Part shown: one piece after another, positions 22,370-34,765 of the stretch
How the letters are laid out: each line of letters begins with the position of its first letter
Position numbering within the stretch: position 1 is the stretch's first letter
NCBI GenBank assembly: GCA_009760885.1
Contig: CM019697.1
Location: 30,744,710-30,808,709 of the forward strand
Source: Achatina immaculata
Taxonomy: Eukaryota; Mollusca; Gastropoda; Stylommatophora; Achatinidae
DNA: 64,000 bases
Direction: 5' to 3'
Made by a program: the position numbers and the translations under genes
Notes under the pieces: generated by a model
Databases searched by the model: none
Told to the model about the DNA's origin: nothing
The model's input: the letters and a program-made list of their open reading frames with translations, nothing else

Positions 22370-22700
22370 GTGAAGATGCTGTCCATTTTGATGATCAGCA
22401 ACCTATAGCTGACATGTTAGCATCAGAGCTGGCAAACCATAGCTGACCAAGACCATGTCCCACCTCTCCATTGGTACCCCCACATAACAGGCCTAGCCTG
22501 ACTAATGGGGCAAGGATCACCATAGTCCCCATGGTGGTGGAGTCTGCTTAAGAAGTGCTGCACAACCCCTGCATTTTAGCTGCACGCCAGGACTGAAAAA
22601 AATAGCCGCCATGACCCGCTCCCACGCCAACACACAGCTGCATCTTAACACCTTCACAGCATTGAACAACAGCTCTCAGTTCCGGGAAGATAGGAGACAA
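22370..22700. repeat. Dispersed repeat D, most complete copy
   Basis: Shares 'gtgaagatgctgtccatttt', 'catagctgac', 'ccaccttctc'-type blocks, 'taatggggca', 'ccccatggtggtggagtctg' and 'cagttccgggaagatag' with copies at 48.8/51.65 kb and 62.47 kb. Non-coding. Length of about 330 bp and a (GAA)n end in one copy suggest a SINE or a LINE 3'UTR; I do not recognise the family. Confidence 0.65.
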
Positions 22701-23412
22701 GACATGAATCATCTCTGCTCTTTAAAGTTTAAAGACATATTACAAGTAGCTATAAAATCTGTTTATGTAAATATTGAATGCTTGTGCGTCTAAATATGTG
22801 CTTTACATCAAAACATTATTAATTATAATAATAATTAAAGATAAACACTTGAAACTCAAAGGAAAATGAAAAGACATTGGAACCTTCTTTGGCTATAGAA
22901 AATAAATAAGTGAAAGTCTTTTGGATTGAAACAAGCAGTGAGCTGGGATTTATTTCTTTGTCAAAATATGTGAAATAAACTGACAGAAAAAAAGAAACAA
23001 ACTGAAAGAAGAAAGGAATCTTCTACAGAGACTGGAGCAAAATTTATACACATATTAAAATCTTTCAGTCACCCATTAAAGAGAATGCTCTATTTCAATA
23101 TATACAAAAATATTCTCATGTTTGATCATATAGCCAGTCTCTGCAGTGCTATAGAAGACAAATTAACAATTTGACCAGTTGGTAATTTATTTCATACGCC
23201 TGTCCACAATGTACAAATTAATCTGGAAAAGTTTGGATTGGATTGGTCACTAGTTTGTCGAATGTATTCTGGGATAAGAAAACTGTGTAGAAAGGAATGC
23301 ATTGCTTCTGCTCTGCAAAAAATATACATTATACAGAAACTGTGAAAGATGCATTAACTGGAAAAGAGACTCAGACTGTGAGTCAGTATATAAGATGAAT
23401 GATATCCTAGAG

Positions 23413-23571
23413 CAGGGGTTTTCAGACCTGGCCTGTAGAAACTTTCTGTTTCACTGTGCATTTTTAAATAAATAAATACACAAAAGTTTGAAAATAAATT
23501 TGGATTACTTTGAAAAAAGTCAGTTACTCCTACAATTGTTGACCACCACTGCATGTCCAACAGTCATTCTA

Positions 23572-23616
<45 letters not shown>

Positions 23617-23854
23617 ATTAAAGCAGGAGAAATAAACGTAAAGATTAGAATTTTGTACTTTTTAAATGCATATTTTATTACCATTTTTACAATGTGAAAT
23701 TTTATTGGTAAACATGTTCAACAAAATGAAATTCATGTATTTTTTGTCACATGTCTATTGTAGGTACTTCAAATCTGCATAAGACCATCCTAGCAAGTCA
23801 TTATTTTTTATCATAAAGCTGAGATTTGATTTTTTATGAATATGAAGACCCCTG
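23413..23854. mobile_element. hAT-type MITE, 442 bp
   Basis: Terminal inverted repeats start caggggttttcagacc on the left and, in reverse complement, caggggtcttcatatt on the right. The flanking 8-bp direct repeats tcctagag and ccctacag match at 6 of 8 positions, as expected for hAT insertions. The interior has a long (TA)n (23577-23611) and no transposase. Confidence 0.65.
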
Positions 23855-24943
23855 CCCTACAGATTTAAAAAACAAAACAAAACAAAATAAAACAAAAAAC
23901 AATGGAACTGTCTGTAGCCATACGAAAATTTTGTCATTCATCATTAGCACAGGATATTCTGTACAATAAAATGTAAATGAAAAATAATGTGATCCCAGTG
24001 CAGGTAAATGTTAGTGTATACGTTCTACGTTCCTTGTTTACATATAACATGGCTGAAATCAAATATCGTTTTTATCTTATGAAATGAAAAAAAAAAAAAA
24101 AAGTTGCTTACAATATTTAGAAGCAGCTACTGTAAAATGGTATAAATAAAGATAAAATGAACAAATGAAGGTGCTGAGATAACAAATTATTCACTGAAAG
24201 GGTATTTGATAATAAAATATACACTAATATACAGCAACCAATGAGACTGCATTATTTTTAATTCTTAATTATTTGCAAATCGACTGTTACCTATCTTGCT
24301 AACAGCATTGACTGCTATGTTATAATGTTTTAGTGTAACTAAAACATGTATTGTTTGTTCCTTTTTTTATCTTTATTAATAGTTCAAGATTTTCAGTACT
24401 GTTACATACATCAGTTACATTCATTTCATAATGTTAGATATAGGATCATGGCATAAATTTCGAAAAAAAAAATTGCTGTTCATATCATAGCTAGGCATTA
24501 TTATCTGTGAAATGTGATATTCTATAGCTTCTAAACTATGTATTTGGCAGGAATTAACAATAACAATATATATATATATGTAGTCACTCATATAAGCAAC
24601 GCACAACAAGCTATCAGTAATCAAATTACTCACACAGATAAATAGGATATATCTTTCTTAATGCGAAAATATTTGATAGGCAAGGAACATTTAAAAGTCC
24701 TAACCTGTTGTCACAATTCACAAAAATATCAACGAACTTGTTAGTTTCTGGCAGTGACAGCCTGTTTCTGTTTTGTTTACATAAACTGAAAAGCAAATTC
24801 TGTGTTATCTGCAAGGCTTAAGTGCAGATAATTCTTAGGGGTTATACAGTGCCATCGGTAAACTTTTAACCATCTGTTTTGTTTTTTTTTGTTCACGGAA
24901 GAAATCTTTCTGTCATACATTCATGTCAGCTTAAAAACAGCAG

Positions 24944-25272
<329 letters not shown>

Positions 25273-25807
25273 AAATCTCTCTTTTTTCTTGGTGCCAGCT
25301 TTATGAAACATGACAAGTTTTCTCACAAGTTACCCGTGCAAACAATTTTTTTAATGCAAGAAAACAACATTAAAAGTGAGCGGACAGCATCAAGGAATGG
25401 TTAAGTGACAAATGGTATAATATCAAGGCAAGAAATTGTAAGACACTTTAGTTACAATTGTTGAATGAGATTGATTTTGATGTGAGTATTTTGTTTTTAT
25501 TCAACTCATTGGGTGCTTGTGCATTCTGATGTACATCACTTGGAAAGAATTATTATGTATTTTTCTCAAAGATCCGATGTACTGGCACATTGGAGTCTCC
25601 TAGTGTTTAGTGGACCATCAAATATGATTGTACATGTACCACTGACAAATTCCTTCTGTTTACAAAACAGTCTATGAATTGTAGTAATTAATTAACTAAA
25701 AAACAAACTAATAAATGTCTTGTGGAAATCAATCGTGATGGGAAAGACATTAAAATGACAACAGATCCCTACAGAGAACAGGAAGCATCAGTAAGATATG
25801 GCATATT

Positions 25808-25917
25808 ATCTTGTATCCTTCCTGTGTCGTTAAACGTCACATAGAGCTCGCAATGTAGTTCTGCAATTTTTCCTGTTTTTGGTGAGCTTTTCAACCTCAT
25901 CATTTTTATGCCTGAAA
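25808..25917 (-). mobile_element. 110-bp LINE family B insertion with perfect 15-bp TSD
   Basis: 'aagatatggcatatt' is present at 25793-25807 and 25918-25932. Between them is only the last 110 bp of family B on the minus strand (cgtcacatagagctcgcaat and the adjoining frame). A severely truncated insertion within ZCCHC24 intron 3. Confidence 0.93.
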
Positions 25918-25954
25918 AAGATATGGCATATTGATAAAAAAAATGCACCCATAA

Positions 25955-26380
25955 AGAGAGGAGTCAGGCAGCATGTGCTCTGTCTCCATGTCTATTCAAC
26001 CTGCTCCCAGAGAACATCTTCAGACACTCATAAGAACTACCAGGACTGAATATAGGAGAAAAAAAAAATATCAACAAACTAAGGTAAGCAGATGATACAG
26101 TCCTTCTAGCAGAGAATCCACAGAACTCAAAGTGCAATGTGAACTTATCAAAGAAATAAGGATCAAGAAAACAAAATAACTTGGGCATATCAAAAGACTT
26201 AATACTTTTAGTGAAGACCATACTAGAAGATAAAGTGGAAGGAAAAGGAGCGAGAGGCGGACAGAGATTTATATGTTAAGATAACATATGAGACTGAACA
26301 GGACACAACCTAGCTGAATGCCCCACATGGAGGTGGAGTGAGGAAACCTTTGTTCTGAAGACAGCACATGATGATGATGA
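25955..26380 (+). mobile_element. LINE family F, degenerate reverse transcriptase to 3' tail
   Basis: Across frame breaks the plus strand reads 'RGVRQ...', 'LPGLN.', 'NINKLR.ADDTVLLAENPQ' (A/YADD motif at about 26085-26110), 'EDKVEGKGARGGQRFIC' and ends in a (GATGAT)n tail (26368-26380). RTE-like by comparison with the other families here. Inactive. Confidence 0.7.
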
Positions 26381-26670
26381 TTAATTAGCAGAGCTATGGC
26401 TTTTGATAGCTGGGAAAAGGAAGTACAGTGTTGGAGTACATCAATGAAGAATTAGCGGGGGTTATATCATAACAGAATTACACTTTAACCAAGTATCAAG
26501 ATAAAGCATAAAGAAGTTGCCAAGCCTGACTCCGCCCACTGAACCGGAAATTGTTGGCACACTTATTGGCATCAGCAGCAGAATAAATGCAGAAAACTAT
26601 AAATATTACATCCACTGCATCAGTTTGTGAGAAACAACACAGGAGAAAAAACCCACATGTACAAGTGTTA

Positions 26671-26868
<198 letters not shown>

Positions 26869-27383
26869 CTAATAACAGTCAATAGTTTTAAGTTAGCCAC
26901 AACACATTTTTATAACTAGCCGTATTTTAAGTTAAGAACCAGCACCGACCAACATCCTATCTCGTATCTGTATGGTGCCTGCAAGTAACAAGCCGTTAAC
27001 TAATGCACACAATAATTCTCGGTTAACGGTCCCCGATATAACGGATTTCTGATTAACGGAGCGGATAAATAATAACAACTTTACAAAATATCTTGAAATA
27101 GCATCACACTTGTTTTATGTAGTGTCTACTAGACTTACTTTGTTTCGTTTACATATTTTTAGTATAAAGTTACATTTGATTTAACTGACTTCTGACATTA
27201 CCGCTCATTAGTCGTTAGATCGAGGGTCACCGACAGGAATTTTGTAAACCGGTGTAAAAATCCCAGCAGTTTTTCTCCACTATGCGCCTCCCCCACCCCA
27301 CCCCCCCCCAAAAAAAAAAACTATATTATCTCTCCACCTCCTTAAACCAGAGAAAACCAAAACGATGCCCTCATCCATTAGAC

Positions 27384-27416
<33 letters not shown>

Positions 27417-27417
<1 letters not shown>

Positions 27418-27467
27418 TTCTTATATCTTATATCCTTCCCGTGCCGTTAAACGTCACATAGGGCTCG
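27417..27467 (-). mobile_element. 51-bp LINE family B insertion with perfect 12-bp TSD
   Basis: 'tctctcatatat' occurs at 27405-27416 and 27468-27479. The 51 bp between are just the family B terminus (cttatatccttcccgtgccg, cgtcacatagggctcg) plus tail. It landed at the edge of a (CT)n microsatellite in ZCCHC24 intron 2. Confidence 0.9.
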
Positions 27468-27479
27468 TCTCTCATATAT

Positions 27480-28439
27480 AAAAGTACATTTACGAACCCA
27501 GTTTATGTTAATGTTTTGTCTACGTATGGAAAAAAAAAATTCAAATTTTCGTTAACTGTGACATGGCATAGATAAAAATATGACATGCAAAACAGAGAAA
27601 CATTAGACTATCGTGGCCACCTTTTGTTACATTGTTCTCTGGGCTTGACTCGACAAGTTAACACTAAACATAATCTGTCAGGTGTCAGCGGTCAGGGTAA
27701 CTCGATTCACTTCGTGGATGCCGCTATTTCTTGCGGTTCTGCACTTCAGAACAGAATTTTTTTTAAAAATTTTGTTGACCACACTGTAGATCTATCGTTT
27801 GACCTACATTTTTATCTGTTTGGTCTACATGTTATCTGTTTCGTCTTCGTGTTATAGCTGGCCTTTTAGGAGAGGAAGGAGGATGGGGACAGTATAAGTT
27901 CTGTGCCAGAAAAAGCGTTGAATACGAAGACTGAAGGGGGGTGGGGGAGGAGGGGGCTATTGGAGGAATGTAGCGAGAAAAAGTGCCCAACTGTTTTCTA
28001 TTCATATCTTAAAAGTGTGCAGATACTTTAAATTCAAACTTCGTATAGACTGATATTTATAGTAAAATTTTAGTTAACATTAAAAAAAAAACTAAACTAT
28101 CTGTTTTTTCTTGTATATAAATATTCCCACCCCACCCCACCCCCTTTTCATGTCTAGTAAAACTTTGACACAAGACCTTTTTACAAAATGTTAAGAAATT
28201 CTTGACAAAGAAAAATGGAAACAGTCTGACAGAGAAAAGTACAACTGAGACGCGGAAAGTAAGTTATCCTCGAAAAGAAAGTAGGCCTACGGGAAAAATA
28301 GTCGCAAAAACTGGGAGAAGCAAAGTCTACGATGGAGGCGAATGCTTTTAAGTAATATTCACCGTTAAACTAAAGACGATAACAGCTGAGATGATAAAAC
28401 TAAAGAAAGTAATAAAGATGCTTTTTTTTTAGACAAACA
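27480..28439. other. ZCCHC24 intron 2 sequence, nothing recognised
   Basis: A/C-rich tracts (about 27292-27320 lies just left; 28126-28145 here) and no coding or repeat signal. Confidence 0.5.
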
Positions 28440-28597
28440 TACGAGGGGTGATTGATAAGTTCTCGGCATAAGGTACAAATACTTGAAACGCACAGTTGAT
28501 ATTAGGTGCATTTGTAGATCAGGTTAATGTAAGATTAAATATCAAGTTTCAAGAAATTAACTGCACATCAATTTTTTTAACAGGCTACTGAAGTGGT

Positions 28598-30608
28598 CCA
28601 AGCTGGTTTCAGGCAAGGAAGAGGATCAATAGATCATATATTCAATATAAGATTAATAATAGAGAAATGCAGAGAGTTTAATATGAATCTATATTTATCC
28701 TTTATGGACTACTCAAAGGCATATGATTGTGTACAACACCAGAAACATTGGGAAATAATGGAAAAAATTAGATTTCCAATACATTTGATACAATTAACAT
28801 CACTGCTGTATCTAGACCAACAAGCAGCAGTAAGAATAAATGATGAAACAACTTGGTTTGACATAAAACAAGGGGTCAGTCAGGGGTGCATATAGTCACC
28901 TTACTTGTTTAACTTGTATACTGAAAATATAATGAAGAATGTTAGAGAAGATGTAGACAAAGAATATTACGATGTCATAAAAATTGGAGGTTATGAAATA
29001 CCAGAGATTAGATATGCTGATGACACAGTATTATTGTCCACAACACAAAAAGAAATGTAAAAACTAATTGTGTCAGTCCGTAAGAACAGTTTCTCTGCGA
29101 GTTTCCGTAACGATATCTTTTTTTCTCATCTGGAGTCGCCTCTAGATAGGTCCCAGGCTAGCAAAATAGGACTTGAAGTTAACAAGGACAAAACAAAAAT
29201 AATGAAAATTACCATTAATCAAAATGGAAAAATGCACATAGAAGGGGCATATATTGAAGAAGTCAATCAATTTGCATACCTTGGCATCTACATGCCATCT
29301 ACATACCACAGGATGGTGACACCAGAAAGGAAGTTAGAATCAGAATTGCAAAAGCAGCATCGATCTTCAAGAATCTTGAGAAAATATAGAATTCAACAGT
29401 TATAAGCACAAAAACCAAGTTAAGACTATTCAATTCGAATAAAATATTCACCCTCATTTATGCATGCGAAAGCTGGAAAACAACTAAAGAAATAGACAAT
29501 AAATTAGACTTTTTTGAAAACAAATGCCTAAGGAAAATACTCGGCATCAATTGGAACGAATTCAAGAACAATGCAGAGATAAGACAGATGACTGAACAAC
29601 AAACAGTCTCATGGGTGATCAGGAGAAGGAGATGGACATATGTTGGTCACTTGATGAGAAGAAATGATCAGAGAATCCCAAAACAAGCTATCAAGTGGAA
29701 CACAACAGGCCGAAGAAAAAGAGGCAGACCGCTTAAACACTGAATAGGACATTGTTAAGAGAGGCCAAATTAACAGGCATAAAATCCTTTGATGAGGCTG
29801 AAAGACTCGCCGATGACAGGAACAACTAGTGAACTACTTTGCGAGCCCTATGTGACGTTTAACGGCACGGGAAATATATAAGATATAAGATAAGAAGAGT
29901 AAGAATAGTGAAGAACAAAACCTCTATCTTAATGCGAAGAAAACTAAATTGATGACACTGACAAAACAAACAAGGCAGCTGATATATGTATCAATGAGGA
30001 AAAACTGGAAGAAGTAGAGAGTTTTGAATATCTTGGATCACTGCTAACTAATAATGGAAATACAATGAGGGAAATTAAAAGGAGGACATCTATCGCTCTT
30101 CAGAAAGTAAAACAACTAAAGAATCTGTGGAGAGTAACAGACAGAACTAGAAAAATAAGATTTTTAAGGGCATGCATCTTTCCCATCGCAACATATGCCT
30201 GTGAGACGTGGACACTTAACAAAACAGCTGAGAAACACATAAATGCCTTTGAATGGAAATGCTACAGAATAGTTCTTCAAATATCATGGACACAAAAAAG
30301 AACAAATATATCCATACTACAACAACTTAATATTGAAGAAGGTTGGCTAGTAAAGACGATTAAAGAGAGAAAACTTAAATATTTTGAACACATTAAACGT
30401 CATGATAATCTAGAGAAAACTGTCTTGGAAGGGTACATAATGGGAAAAAGAAAGAGAAGAAGACCAAGGCGAAGATGGCTGTAAGACATCGTTGATGATC
30501 TGCAAATGGATGCATCAGCAGCAGGCCATCTTGCTTACAACCGAGAGGCCTACAGGAGTGCTGTTGGGGAGGCAAATTTCCGCAAGTGACATGCAAATGA
30601 ATGAATAA
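28598..30608 (+). mobile_element. LINE family A inserted in the mariner, itself split by LINE B
   Basis: Flanked by actgaagtggt (28587-28597) and actgaggtggt (30609-30619), 10 of 11 identical. It encodes, in order, 'QAGFRQGRGSIDHIFNIRLI', 'LSFMDYSKAYDCVQH', 'DIKQGVSQGCI' then a TAG stop, 'IRYADDTVLLST', 'LQKVKQLKNLWRVTDRTRKI' and the (ATGA)n tail. Coding continuity jumps over 29090-29898. Premature stops make it inactive. Confidence 0.9.
29090..29898 (+). mobile_element. LINE family B inserted inside LINE A
   Basis: Target duplication gtaagaacag (29080-29089) and gtaagaatag (29899-29908), 9 of 10 identical. Removing it rejoins the LINE A frame 'SVRKNS-EEQNLYLNAKK' as seen uninterrupted at 50.5 kb. 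Its sequence encodes 'KIGLEVNKDKTKIMKITINQ', 'EEVNQFAYLGIYMPSTYHRM', then the 3' end 'gccctatgtgacgtttaacg' and a (ATATAAG)n-type tail. The first 65 bp are not recognisable as family B. Confidence 0.9.
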
Positions 30609-30639
30609 ACTGAGGTGGTAAGGGGTGTCAGAAATTGAG

Positions 30640-31641
30640 AAAATGGATAAAATTTCTTATCGAACAGTCATTCGCTACCTCTGCATCAAGGGCTTATCAT
30701 CGAAGGAGATCTATGAAGATATGGCAGAGACTCTAGGGGAGAGTACCCCTTCTTACAGCACAATGAAGAAATGAGCAGCTCAGTTCAAACATGGAAGGGA
30801 GAGTCTGGAAGATGGTTCCCGTCCAGGAAGACCAAGAACGGTAACCACTGATGAAACCACCGCAGAATCCATGACATGATAATGGAAGGTCGACGACTAA
30901 CTGAGTTGGACATCTCAAAGGACGTGTTCATGCCATTATTCACAACGATCTTCAAATGACAAATGTCTCTGCTCGATGGATCCCGAAACTTCTTGGAGCT
31001 GATCACAAACGACATCGTCTCAACATGTCAAGAGACAATCTTGGCCATTTTTCTGCAGATCCTGAAAAGTTTCTTCAGCAATTTGTGACTATGGATGAGA
31101 CTTGGGTTCATCATTTTCAACCAGAAACCAAAGAACAGTCAAAGCAGTGGAAACATGGATCCCCAACTCTAAAGAAAGCAAGGGTGGTTCTGTCTGCAGG
31201 CAAAGTGATGGCTTCCATCTTTTGGGATTCAGAAGGTGTACTTTTGGTAGACTATTACGCCTATTACGCTAATCTTGTGAAGCAATTGAGAGTCAGACTG
31301 TAGGAAAAGCGTGGAGGGAAATTGACGAGAGGAGTCATCTTTCAGCAAGACAACGCTCCAGTTCACAAGTCGGCGGTGGCAATGGCATTCATGAATGCGG
31401 CTTCCAGCTTCTTGAATATCCTCCTTATTCCCAAGATTTGGTCCTTTCGGACTATTACCTGTTTACCAAACTCAAAAAGGAACTCAGTGATCACAAATTT
31501 GCTTCAGATGATGATGTCATTCATTCTGTAGACCACTTTTTACTGGCACAAGATGCTGACTTTTACAAAGAAGGGATCCGTATGTTACAGGATCGCTGGA
31601 CTAAGTGCATAAACTTGCAAAGGGACTATGTTGAGAAATAA
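30640..31641 (+). pseudogene. mariner transposase (broken by stops and frameshifts)
   Basis: Starts MEKMDKISYRTVIRYLCIKG just after the LINE insertion. It continues 'LSSKEIYEDMAETLGESTPS', then a TGA in place of the expected tryptophan of 'KKW' (about 30771), several frameshifts near 30870-30955, 'MDETWVHHFQPETKEQSKQW' (first catalytic Asp), a TAG near 31302, 'IFQQDNAPVHKS' (second Asp), 'YPPYSQDLVLSDYYLF' (third Asp, the D34D mariner spacing) and the terminal 'INLQRDYVEK'. The cut-and-paste enzyme is otherwise complete in layout (about 340 residues). Multiple lesions make it non-functional. Confidence 0.9.
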
Positions 31642-31710
31642 CCCCAAAAAGTTTTGTCCACAAATAGTCCGTTTTACCTCATGCCGAGAACTTATCAATC
31701 ACCCCTCGTA

Positions 31711-33295
31711 CGTGTACGTTCTCCTTTATGTGTGATCTGTATCGTACTATGGACGACTCGAGTTTAGTATCAGATGCAGTTCTAATTAATTGCAAACATG
31801 TGACAACCTATTAATGCTGTGTTCTCAAGCGTCCTCACATGGAGGCAGCGTGTGCTCAAGTGTTCTGTTAGTTTCTTTGCGGAATCAGTGGCGCCATTGT
31901 TGGCTGGCACATCTAACTTTGACTTAACGCATTCTTTTCCTTCCGGTCGAAGCTCCATCTGTAAACAAGATTACGCTGTACACAATCACATGCGTGTGTG
32001 GGGCACTTTAGAGAAAGGTATAGAGACCGAGAGTAGACTGTACTCATGGACGTTCTAAGCAAGCGCGGGGCCCAACTCGAGACACATTTGTGGGGCCCTA
32101 GTGTTAATTAATAAATTTCTATGTAATAAATCAGGACCATTATATCGTCAGCGTTATCAGTGTTAATTATTTTAAACTAGTAATACGGTTCTGCTAAGTC
32201 AGTACCCGCGAAGGATGATTTAACATGTCAGTACATTTACACTCAGTAACTTTTCCAATATTCTGTGATGTTGCTCATTATGAGGGTCGGCTTGGATTGA
32301 CATAAACATTTGCAAGCTGGCAACCGGTCAGATAAGGTAACCTTCAACTTCGTGTTTCAAGAAGTCTGGCACGGTCACACAGACAAGTCAAATGCGTTCA
32401 GATGTACATTAGTTGTTTTATGTAAATAACTTATTAGCATAAACAGATGCACATGATACCGCAGTTAATACGATTAGAATATACAGTAATCACAATTTAA
32501 AATATTTATTTTTAAAAAGTTAATTTTTAAAAAAGTTATTAACCACTTTTCCTTCTTGTAAAAGTTCATTTGAAAGAAACTTTTCTGGCATTTTCCCTCA
32601 GCAAATTCGTCTAAAATTGTCTCTAAACTAAGATTTCTGACTTCTTCACATTCGGTTTATGGTATTTTCAAGTTGTTATGTCATTTCTATAGCATCGTTG
32701 ACCCCAATAAAGTTTTGTTAATCTGAAGAATAACTTCCGCCAGATGTTGCCGCGGCAGGAATGGTCAGTGATACATGAAGTACGTATATTAGGAACTAAT
32801 GGTCTTTCTTTCAACCAACCACTTCCTTATTTTCTTCAGTCTGTCTTCCATGATAAATCTCAAGAACCTATCACCTGATATTAAGTACCTGTTTAGGGCA
32901 CTTGTTTGTTTTTATCGGGCTGCGTATCTTTGTTCACTTAATCTTGGCATTTAGTTGTCACTTTCAATGATTGCGCCAGGTTTTTTCTAAGTCAAAATAA
33001 TTGTATCTTTCACCATGGGGGGAAAAAACACTTTCCGAAATACGGGTTTTGTCAATAAAACGTTCGGCACATTTTTTTAAATGTTTTTTTTTTATTACTT
33101 TATCTGCGGCGAGATTTAAACTTCATAAAATGCTCACATGCTGAACCAAAGTCAAAACTGGCTAATTGTCCTCCATGCAAACTGAGCGTCATCTGTCTTT
33201 TGGCCTGATTATCCGCCATCCGATATCTCTGTTTGCTTTTCATTAGATTTTTGATAATATAAAACAGTAGTGGTAACCGACAACCTCCAAAAGAA
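31711..33295. other. ZCCHC24 intron 2, nothing recognised
   Basis: AT-rich unique sequence with no supported gene or repeat family. Confidence 0.5.
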
Positions 33296-33605
33296 TCCTT
33301 TCTTTCTTTCTTTCTTTCTTTCTTTAATATCGGTAATTTACCAGTAATTCTCAGTTAACATGACCACCGCACTTTTGTATTTTTTGTGCCCTACCATATC
33401 TGTTTGGCTGGGACATGTTGTTACCTAAATAGCTGTGATATCTTGTTAAAATTATCTAAGTGGCTATGGTATCTTGTTAAATTATCTATTTGGCTAAGAC
33501 ATCTTGTTAAAAATGATCTAATTGGCTATGACATCTTGTTAAATTATCTACATGGCGGTGACATCTTGCTAAAATTGTCTAATTGGGAGTGACATCTTAT
33601 TAAGC
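33296..33605. repeat. (TTTC)n followed by a degenerate 30-bp minisatellite
   Basis: (TTTC)n at 33298-33325. From 33400 about six units of 'ggctatgacatcttgttaaa' plus 'ttatcta' follow with substitutions and small indels. Confidence 0.85.
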
Positions 33606-34252
33606 TATAACATCAACCGAAGATATCTAAATATGAAAATAATTTGCATAGGCAATACATCTATAGATCTACTGCTTGACAACTTTCAATTTGACAAGAA
33701 TTCACTTTGTTGTAGTTCTGAAGGACGCACACATGCACACACACAAATGGCAACTTATCTGAACAGATATTCTCCTTGAACGCTTATTGTATGAAAGTGG
33801 GGCAGAGAATGCGATGAGTAAAGAAACTCGCCATGTGTTGCAGAACCTTCATTTAAAAGTCTTCGCTCATCCATGCACACACGTTCTTGAATGAAAGACA
33901 ATTTCGCACACCAAATAAAAGCTTTGGCCACATTCAAAGACTGGGCAGGGCCCATTTATCACGCCGATAGCTCTAGTCATAAAAAAATCACCAGGACCGC
34001 AACTTAATCTTTTCGCCAGTATTTAATAACCCTTTAATCATAGCCCAGTGATCACCCTAATGAGCTTACATGTCCGGGATCTCAGACATTAATGTTAATA
34101 TTCTTTTCTGGTATCTTAGGTTAGGATCATACCATTTACTGGACACTGAAATTATGACAAAAGTACAGGAGTCCTTACGTATTAGATACGGAAGGGTTGG
34201 GGGTGGGGGACTACACCGGTGAGGTGAAGGAAGGACTATATATATATACATA

Positions 34253-34284
<32 letters not shown>

Positions 34285-34397
34285 CTTATTTATGTAAAAA
34301 TGTGATTGAACGTGAAGTTTCTTCAGCATGGGGCCTCAGACAGACCTACATTTGGCCCTGATATTATTATAATATAAGTAGATTTTTTTCTCCTCAT
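33606..34397. other. No gene; (TA)n at about 34216-34285
   Basis: Includes a long interrupted TA microsatellite. Nothing else is recognisable. Confidence 0.5.
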
Positions 34398-34765
34398 AGT
34401 CAGTCAATCAGTCAGTCAGTCAGTCAATCATTTGCATGTCCCTTGTGGAACTTTGCCTCCCTTTAGGCCTCTCGGTTGTAAGCAAGATGCCCTGCTGCTG
34501 ATGCGTCCGTTCGCAAATATCAACGATGTCTTGCAGCCATCTTCGCCTTGGTCTTCTTCTCTTTCTTTTTTCCTATTATGTACCCTTCCAAGACGATCTT
34601 CTCTAAATTCTCATGACGTTTAATATGTCCAAAATATTTAAGTTTTCTCTCTTTAATCCTCTTTACTAGCCAACCTTCTTCAATATTAAGTTGTTGTAGT
34701 ATGGATATATTTGTTCTTTTTTTGTGGCCATGATATTTGAAGAACTCTTCTGTAGCATTTACAGT
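34398..34765 (-). mobile_element. LINE family A, 3' end with (TCAG)n-type tail
   Basis: Tail 'cagtcagtcagtcagtcaat' replaces the usual ATTC repeats. The minus strand carries the decayed C-terminus ('tttgcatgtcccttg', 'tcttcgccttggtcttcttc') and breaks off in the 'NATEEF'-like region corresponding to 'ECKCYRRVLQ'. A 16-bp deletion lies near 34461. Confidence 0.85.

Larger units (their letters stand above)
20647..24943 (-). other. AT-rich 3' flank / probable ZCCHC24 3'UTR
   Basis: Directly downstream of the ZCCHC24 stop codon on the minus strand. A minus-strand AATAAA is present at about 24372. The true polyadenylation site is not resolved. It holds a LINE B tail (21134), repeat D (22370), a hAT-like MITE (23413) and short AT microsatellites; otherwise nothing coding. 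Confidence 0.35.
28442..31708 (+). mobile_element. mariner-type transposon hosting a nested LINE
   Basis: 32-bp terminal inverted repeats (28442-28473 and 31677-31708) start cgaggggtgattgataagtt and match at 31 of 32 positions. TA dinucleotides flank both ends (28440-28441, 31709-31710), the mariner target duplication. Total 3,267 bp; removing the LINE A insertion and its duplication leaves about 1,245 bp, the normal mariner size. Confidence 0.95.
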
